DNA of 64,000 nucleotides from Paenibacillus sp. NAIST15-1. Its GTDB lineage: Bacteria > Bacillota > Bacilli > Paenibacillales > Paenibacillaceae. This document shows, piece by piece, positions 60,652-64,000 of this stretch; positions within the stretch are counted from its first letter, which is position 1; each line of letters opens with the position of its first letter. The stretch is taken from the NCBI RefSeq assembly GCF_001894745.1, contig NZ_BBYF01000007.1:1-64000 (forward strand). The letters are read 5' to 3'. Made by a program: the position numbers and the translations under genes. The notes beneath the pieces are model-generated. The model had not been told where the DNA came from. It did no database searches and saw only the letters and a list, made by a program, of their open reading frames with translations.

Positions 60652-61266
60652 ATGGAAAAAGTAACAATTCCGGATTTCTTAGAAAGCAATCAGCAGCAAT
60701 GGGACGAGGAATACAAGTCGAACGCATGGGATTATTTGTCGGATATTACGGAATATGCTCGATATTCGGTGGTGTATGGTTACATTCGGAAATTTATTGG
60801 AACAGAAGGGATTCTGGATATGGGCTGCGGGACAGGCATCTTGTTCGATATGCTTCTCGACAGCGAGAAACAAGGGTATACAGGGATTGATCTGTCACAA
60901 GAAGCCATTAAAGTCGCATCGGCCAAATCCTCATTGAATCAGTTCCACTGTGGTGACATTAATCATTATGTGCCTGCAAAGAAATATGATGTGATCGTAT
61001 TTAATGAATCGCTGCATTATGTGCCCAATACGCCGCAGAAGCTGCTGGACTACTCGAATTATCTAACCCCACATGGTGTCATTATCTCATCTCTGTATTC
61101 ACATAAAAACAAAGAAGATCTCGCCTATATGATGATCGAGAATAAAGTAACGGAAATGGATCAATGCAAGGATTTTGAGGTGATGGACAAGGTCAGTGTG
61201 TTCAATCATCATGCAGAGTTGAAATGGTATGTCCATTTGTTAAAGCGGAAACATACAGATTTATAA
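60652..61266 (+). CDS. Class I SAM-dependent methyltransferase
   Basis: A 204-residue methyltransferase. Motif I is GILDMGCGTGILFDMLL, with TGIDLSQEAIKVASAKSS as the acidic loop, then YDVIVFNESLHYV and LTPHGVIISSLYSH. Substrate is a small molecule of unknown type; the C-terminus (NHHAELKWYVHLLKRKHTD) is unspecific. GGGAGG lies 7 bases before the ATG. It has its own promoter and terminator. Confidence 0.9.
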   Translation: MEKVTIPDFLESNQQQWDEEYKSNAWDYLSDITEYARYSVVYGYIRKFIGTEGILDMGCGTGILFDMLLDSEKQGYTGIDLSQEAIKVASAKSSLNQFHCGDINHYVPAKKYDVIVFNESLHYVPNTPQKLLDYSNYLTPHGVIISSLYSHKNKEDLAYMMIENKVTEMDQCKDFEVMDKVSVFNHHAELKWYVHLLKRKHTDL

Positions 61267-61309
61267 ACAAGGAACTAAGGAAAATCGTATACAGATATAT
61301 ATAATGAAG

Positions 61310-61356
61310 GAACCGTTTTTGGTCCATAATCTGGGCTGCCGCAAACGGTTCTTTTT
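61310..61356 (+). terminator. Terminator after the methyltransferase gene
   Basis: GAACCGTTT pairs with AAACGGTTC, followed by TTTTTATT. Confidence 0.85.
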
Positions 61357-61463
61357 ATTGGGTGATGAAAGAGTGATTTTGTCGTTATTTCTCCTTATTT
61401 GTCGGCACCATTTGTCGATGGGGGAATTGTGGATCACCTTTACATAGCACAGCAATTTACGTC

Positions 61464-61492
61464 TTGACAACAGGCTTGGATAAGGATAAAAA
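61464..61492 (+). promoter_or_regulatory. Possible promoter of the MFS gene
   Basis: TTGACA (61464-61469) with TAAAAA (61487-61492) after 17 bases. The -10 is imperfect. Confidence 0.45.
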
Positions 61493-61611
61493 TGTTAGTA
61501 TTAGTTAATGCTGTTACTCGATCGGAAGTAGACAATAGAAGGAGGGTTTTTGGTTAATTTTATATTGCTTGTACAATTTCATAGCAACCAATTGAGGAAA
61601 AGGGGTAGAAC

Positions 61612-62937
61612 ATGGATACGCTTCAACAGAAACTATTTTCCAAGTTCCTTCTAGTCTGGTTCGGCCAGCTAATATCGAATATTGGCAGCGGTCTGACTGC
61701 CTTTACGCTCGGCATCCTAGTATTACAGCAAACACAAAGCCCGACCAGCTATGCCATGGTCATATTTTGTTCGTTTATGCCATCTCTGTTGCTTAAGCCG
61801 GTCGGGGGTGTTCTCGCCGATCGCTTCGACCGCAGGTTGATGATGATCTTAGGTGATGCAGGCTCTGCTTTTGGTCTCATATTCATTTTGGCCTTCGTGC
61901 TGATGGGCAGCTTGGAGGTATGGCACATATACGTAGGGGCATCCATTAGTTCGATATTCGGTGCCTTGCATAATCCCGCCTACAAAGCTTCTGTTACCGA
62001 CTTCGTCAGTGAAGAAAAATACACCCAAGCAAGCGGCTTGATGCAGCTTGCCTCCACTTCTCAGTTTCTAGTCTCCCCAGTTCTAGCTGGTATCTTGATT
62101 ACGATTATGGACATCAAATACATATTAGTCATTGATATTTTGTCATTTATCATCGCGGCGCTATTGGTTGTATGGGTTAGAAGCAATCGGGTAGTTGCTG
62201 AGCAAGCTAAGCTCCAGAATCATCATGTTGAAGAGCAGGTCAAGCTAAGTTTTTGGCATGAGCTGAAAGAAGGAATGCGGACAATCAACGCCAATAAAGG
62301 GATTGTCGTACTCATTACACTTACTTCTGTATTGTGCTTCTATATTGGATTTTTGCAGACATTGCTTGCTCCGATGATGTTGAACTTTACAGATCCGAAG
62401 ACGTACGGAATCTCTCTATCCGTGTGTGCGTCGGGCTTGCTAGTCAGCAGTTTGCTGATTAGTATTTTTGGAGGAATTAAGAAGCATGTCGCTACAATGA
62501 CGGTATGTCTTGTCTTTGTTGGGCTCTTCTATTCGCTTATCGGCGTTTCGACGAATGTATATGTGATTGTCGTATCAGGATTTCTCTTTTTCTTTGCTCT
62601 AGCATTTGTGCAGACGAGCTTGGAAGTATTGATTCGGCAAAATATTGACAATACCGTGCAAGGCCGCGTATGGTCCCTCATATCGGTGGCTACGCAGCTC
62701 GGATATCCGATTGCCTATGTTCTTTCTGGTGTATTGGCCGAGCATGTATTCAATCCGCTATTAGTGGAGGGCGGTTTGCTCGCTACATCAGTTGGCAGCA
62801 TTATTGGCATTGGATCAGGTCGTGGCATTGGCTTTATGTTTATTGTGTTTGGAATTCTCATCGCATTCTTATCGTTTGTTACAGGTCGAACCAAAGTGAT
62901 TAAAGAATTGGAAAGCAATGCAGTGGATGAGAAATAA
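61612..62937 (+). CDS. MFS transporter, probable exporter
   Basis: A 441-residue carrier with twelve helices. The MFS motif after helix 2 is GGVLADRFDRRLMMILGDAG, and the N-terminus FLLVWFGQLISNIGSGLTAF is typical of the MFS_3/EntS-like multidrug or siderophore exporter group. A late cytosolic segment, QTSLEVLIRQNIDNTVQGRV, is also diagnostic. It lies 0.9 kb before what looks like the start of a peptide synthetase gene, so export of that product is possible but unproven. Ribosome site AAAAGGGGTAGAAC. Confidence 0.9.
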   Translation: MDTLQQKLFSKFLLVWFGQLISNIGSGLTAFTLGILVLQQTQSPTSYAMVIFCSFMPSLLLKPVGGVLADRFDRRLMMILGDAGSAFGLIFILAFVLMGSLEVWHIYVGASISSIFGALHNPAYKASVTDFVSEEKYTQASGLMQLASTSQFLVSPVLAGILITIMDIKYILVIDILSFIIAALLVVWVRSNRVVAEQAKLQNHHVEEQVKLSFWHELKEGMRTINANKGIVVLITLTSVLCFYIGFLQTLLAPMMLNFTDPKTYGISLSVCASGLLVSSLLISIFGGIKKHVATMTVCLVFVGLFYSLIGVSTNVYVIVVSGFLFFFALAFVQTSLEVLIRQNIDNTVQGRVWSLISVATQLGYPIAYVLSGVLAEHVFNPLLVEGGLLATSVGSIIGIGSGRGIGFMFIVFGILIAFLSFVTGRTKVIKELESNAVDEK

Positions 62938-62982
62938 AAAAGAGATGAATACCATTAATACAATATAATGACAACAAAATAT

Positions 62983-63055
62983 AAGCGCTCTTTCTTTATC
63001 CAAACACGGCTGTGATTTATCGTGCTTCGATAGGCAAGAAGGGGTGCTTTTTTTT
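62983..63055 (+). terminator. Terminator after the MFS gene
   Basis: AAGCGCTCTTTCTT pairs imperfectly with AAGAAGGGGTGCTT, with inner CACG/CGTG pairing, followed by eight T. The short frames across 62940-63250 show no coding signal I trust. Confidence 0.55.
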
Positions 63056-63278
63056 ATGTTCTTCGCAGGGAAATACACGTGTAAATCGCACTATATCAAG
63101 GATTTGGGAGATAAGGTCAGCATTAATAGACCGAATAGAGGAACAACTCTGGTTCGTCAAAATGATCAGAATTGGAGAGAAGTCAATAGACAGAAAAGAA
63201 ACAAAATTTCAGGAATATTGGATTAAATCCATTTGGGACAATTGATGACAGATATTGTTTAGTATAAAAATAATATTA

Positions 63279-63308
63279 TTGACAGAATTAACCTTTCAAC
63301 TTTATTAT
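63279..63308 (+). promoter_or_regulatory. Promoter for the DUF6790-NRPS unit
   Basis: TTGACA (63279-63284) and TATTAT (63303-63308) with an 18-base spacer, 41 bases before the start of the membrane protein gene. Confidence 0.6.
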
Positions 63309-63348
63309 CTTTGGTAACAAATCTATCAATTGAGAGGAGCTTGTAACG

Positions 63349-63825
63349 ATGTGGTTTCTGTTGTTATGGGGATTGGGAATTGTCTCAGCGGTAGTACAGC
63401 TTTGGATCAACGGTTTTTCAGCAAATACGAGCGAAATTGCGAATGTGCTGTTGCTGCATCAGTTTGTTGTGACATTTGGCTTAGTGGGTGTCATAGGATT
63501 TATTTACAACATTGCGATTGCTGACAGAACTGCATCTCAATTGGGCTGGCCAGGCGGGCCATTTCAAGTCAAGTACGGATTTTCCCAAGTTGGTCTTGGG
63601 GTGATGGGAATTATGGCAATTTGGTTTCACGGAAACTTCTGGGTAGGCGTACTTGTCACAATGTACATATACGGGTTAAGCGGGTTGTGGTCTCATACAT
63701 ATGTCATGATTAAGAACAAGAAAGCAGATGCAGACAGTATTGGAAATCTGATCATGGATGTCGTGTACCAAACGTTCATTACGGTTCTGTCGATCATGGC
63801 CGGCGGAATCTGGGTCTTCAACTAA
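63349..63825 (+). CDS. DUF6790 family membrane protein
   Basis: A 158-residue integral membrane protein with about four helices: WFLLLWGLGIVSAVVQLWI, VVTFGLVGVIGFIYNIAIAD, FSQVGLGVMGIMAIWFHGNF and VVYQTFITVLSIMAGGIWVF. The central SQLGWPGGPFQVKYGFSQVG and the YGLSGLWSHTYVMIKNKKA segment fit the DUF6790 family, of unknown role. Ribosome site AGAGGAGC. AAGGAGG for the next gene overlaps its stop codon, so the two are one operon. Confidence 0.8.
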   Translation: MWFLLLWGLGIVSAVVQLWINGFSANTSEIANVLLLHQFVVTFGLVGVIGFIYNIAIADRTASQLGWPGGPFQVKYGFSQVGLGVMGIMAIWFHGNFWVGVLVTMYIYGLSGLWSHTYVMIKNKKADADSIGNLIMDVVYQTFITVLSIMAGGIWVFN

Positions 63826-63838
63826 GGAGGTCTAGCTT

Positions 63839-64000
63839 ATGGTAACGCGCAGACTAGAATTAACAGAAGTCCAGAAGGGAATATTCTTCGATTGCCAAAT
63901 TGACGACCCGCTCTCTTATAACATCACAGCTTCCATCATGCTCGAGGGAGTGGACGAAGTTCGGTTCGAGCAAGCTCTGAGTCTAGTCATTGAGGAGCAG
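63839..64000 (+). CDS. Condensation-domain protein (NRPS start), partial
   Basis: The first 54 codons of a gene cut by the window edge. MVTRRLELTEVQKGIFFDCQ and IDDPLSYNITASIMLEGVDE are the opening of a non-ribosomal peptide synthetase condensation domain (L-T-x-x-Q-x-G-I ... P-x-S-x-Y-N). FEQALSLVIEEQ continues it. AAGGAGG lies 8 bases upstream. Starting with a C domain suggests either a starter C domain (for example a lipoinitiating one) or an elongation module; the rest is outside the window. Confidence 0.85.
   Translation, partial: MVTRRLELTEVQKGIFFDCQIDDPLSYNITASIMLEGVDEVRFEQALSLVIEEQ

Noticed and set aside
63012-63245. Two overlapping short plus-strand frames after the MFS gene
   Set aside because: They begin in or at a terminator stem, have no ribosome site and no family-like sequence.
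1-64000. CRISPR arrays, tRNA or rRNA genes, prophage modules
   Set aside because: I saw no regularly spaced repeats, no cloverleaf or rRNA-like sequence and no phage structural genes by eye; a tool-based scan would be needed to exclude small RNA genes.

Overview
The window looks like chromosomal DNA of a low-to-mid GC Gram-positive bacterium of the Bacillota, most likely Paenibacillus or a close relative. Support: strong AGGAGG-type ribosome binding sites, frequent GTG and TTG starts, many T-tailed terminators, a T-box leader, a Fur box, an S-layer-anchored giant subtilase, a secreted LPMO and a non-ribosomal peptide synthetase start. The genus is inferred from gene content, not proven. I saw no rRNA, tRNA, CRISPR array, prophage or intact insertion sequence.

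Region 1 (about 0.4-24.8 kb) is dense accessory chromosome. It holds small one-gene or two-gene units for small-molecule modification: nine intact GNAT acetyltransferases, two Nudix hydrolases (a third lies at 40.7 kb), alpha/beta hydrolases, a DinB-fold protein, VOC proteins and an aminoglycoside nucleotidyltransferase-like enzyme. Among them lies an unusual number of broken genes: GrpB (one-base frameshift), an AAC(3)-like acetyltransferase, an alpha/beta hydrolase, a GNAT and a HAD phosphatase (internal deletions), the C-terminal half of FosB, a GNAT tail and an unidentified tail. The region also has a split ThrE-type exporter, an M24 peptidase with altered metal-ligand positions, an Rrf2 regulator, and a divergent MocR regulator/EamA transporter pair around a perfect 18-bp palindrome.

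Region 2 (24.8-43.4 kb) starts with an ABC exporter behind a perfect 15-bp Fur box. A PadR regulator follows, with a pentapeptide-repeat partner protein. Then come a MapB-type methionine aminopeptidase, small membrane proteins and a lipoprotein. The most striking feature is a tandem triplication of a 564-residue M3 oligoendopeptidase (33.1-38.6 kb). Its third copy is a mosaic: the 5' flank and N-terminus match copy 2, and the last third matches copy 1. Further small enzymes follow (HAD, Nudix, DinB, methyltransferase).

Region 3 (43.7-54 kb) holds a bacillopeptidase F-like serine protease of about 2126 residues with Big2 and SLH modules, a T-box riboswitch (specifier read as Ile ATC) in front of a BrnQ branched-chain amino acid transporter, a FabZ-like hotdog protein, and a chitin/cellulose-active LPMO (AA10-FN3-FN3-CBM5/12). 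Together these suggest a secreted polymer-degrading and amino-acid-scavenging lifestyle.

Region 4 (54.5-64 kb) has VOC and SRPBCC proteins, a TetR regulator divergent from an amidohydrolase, and an FAD oxidoreductase-TetR operon behind a promoter whose start point lies in a 34-bp palindrome. A strongly base-paired non-coding element (59931-60046), a methyltransferase and an MFS exporter follow. At the right edge a DUF6790-type membrane protein is followed after 13 bases by the first 54 codons of a condensation-domain protein, probably the start of a non-ribosomal peptide cluster that continues beyond the window.
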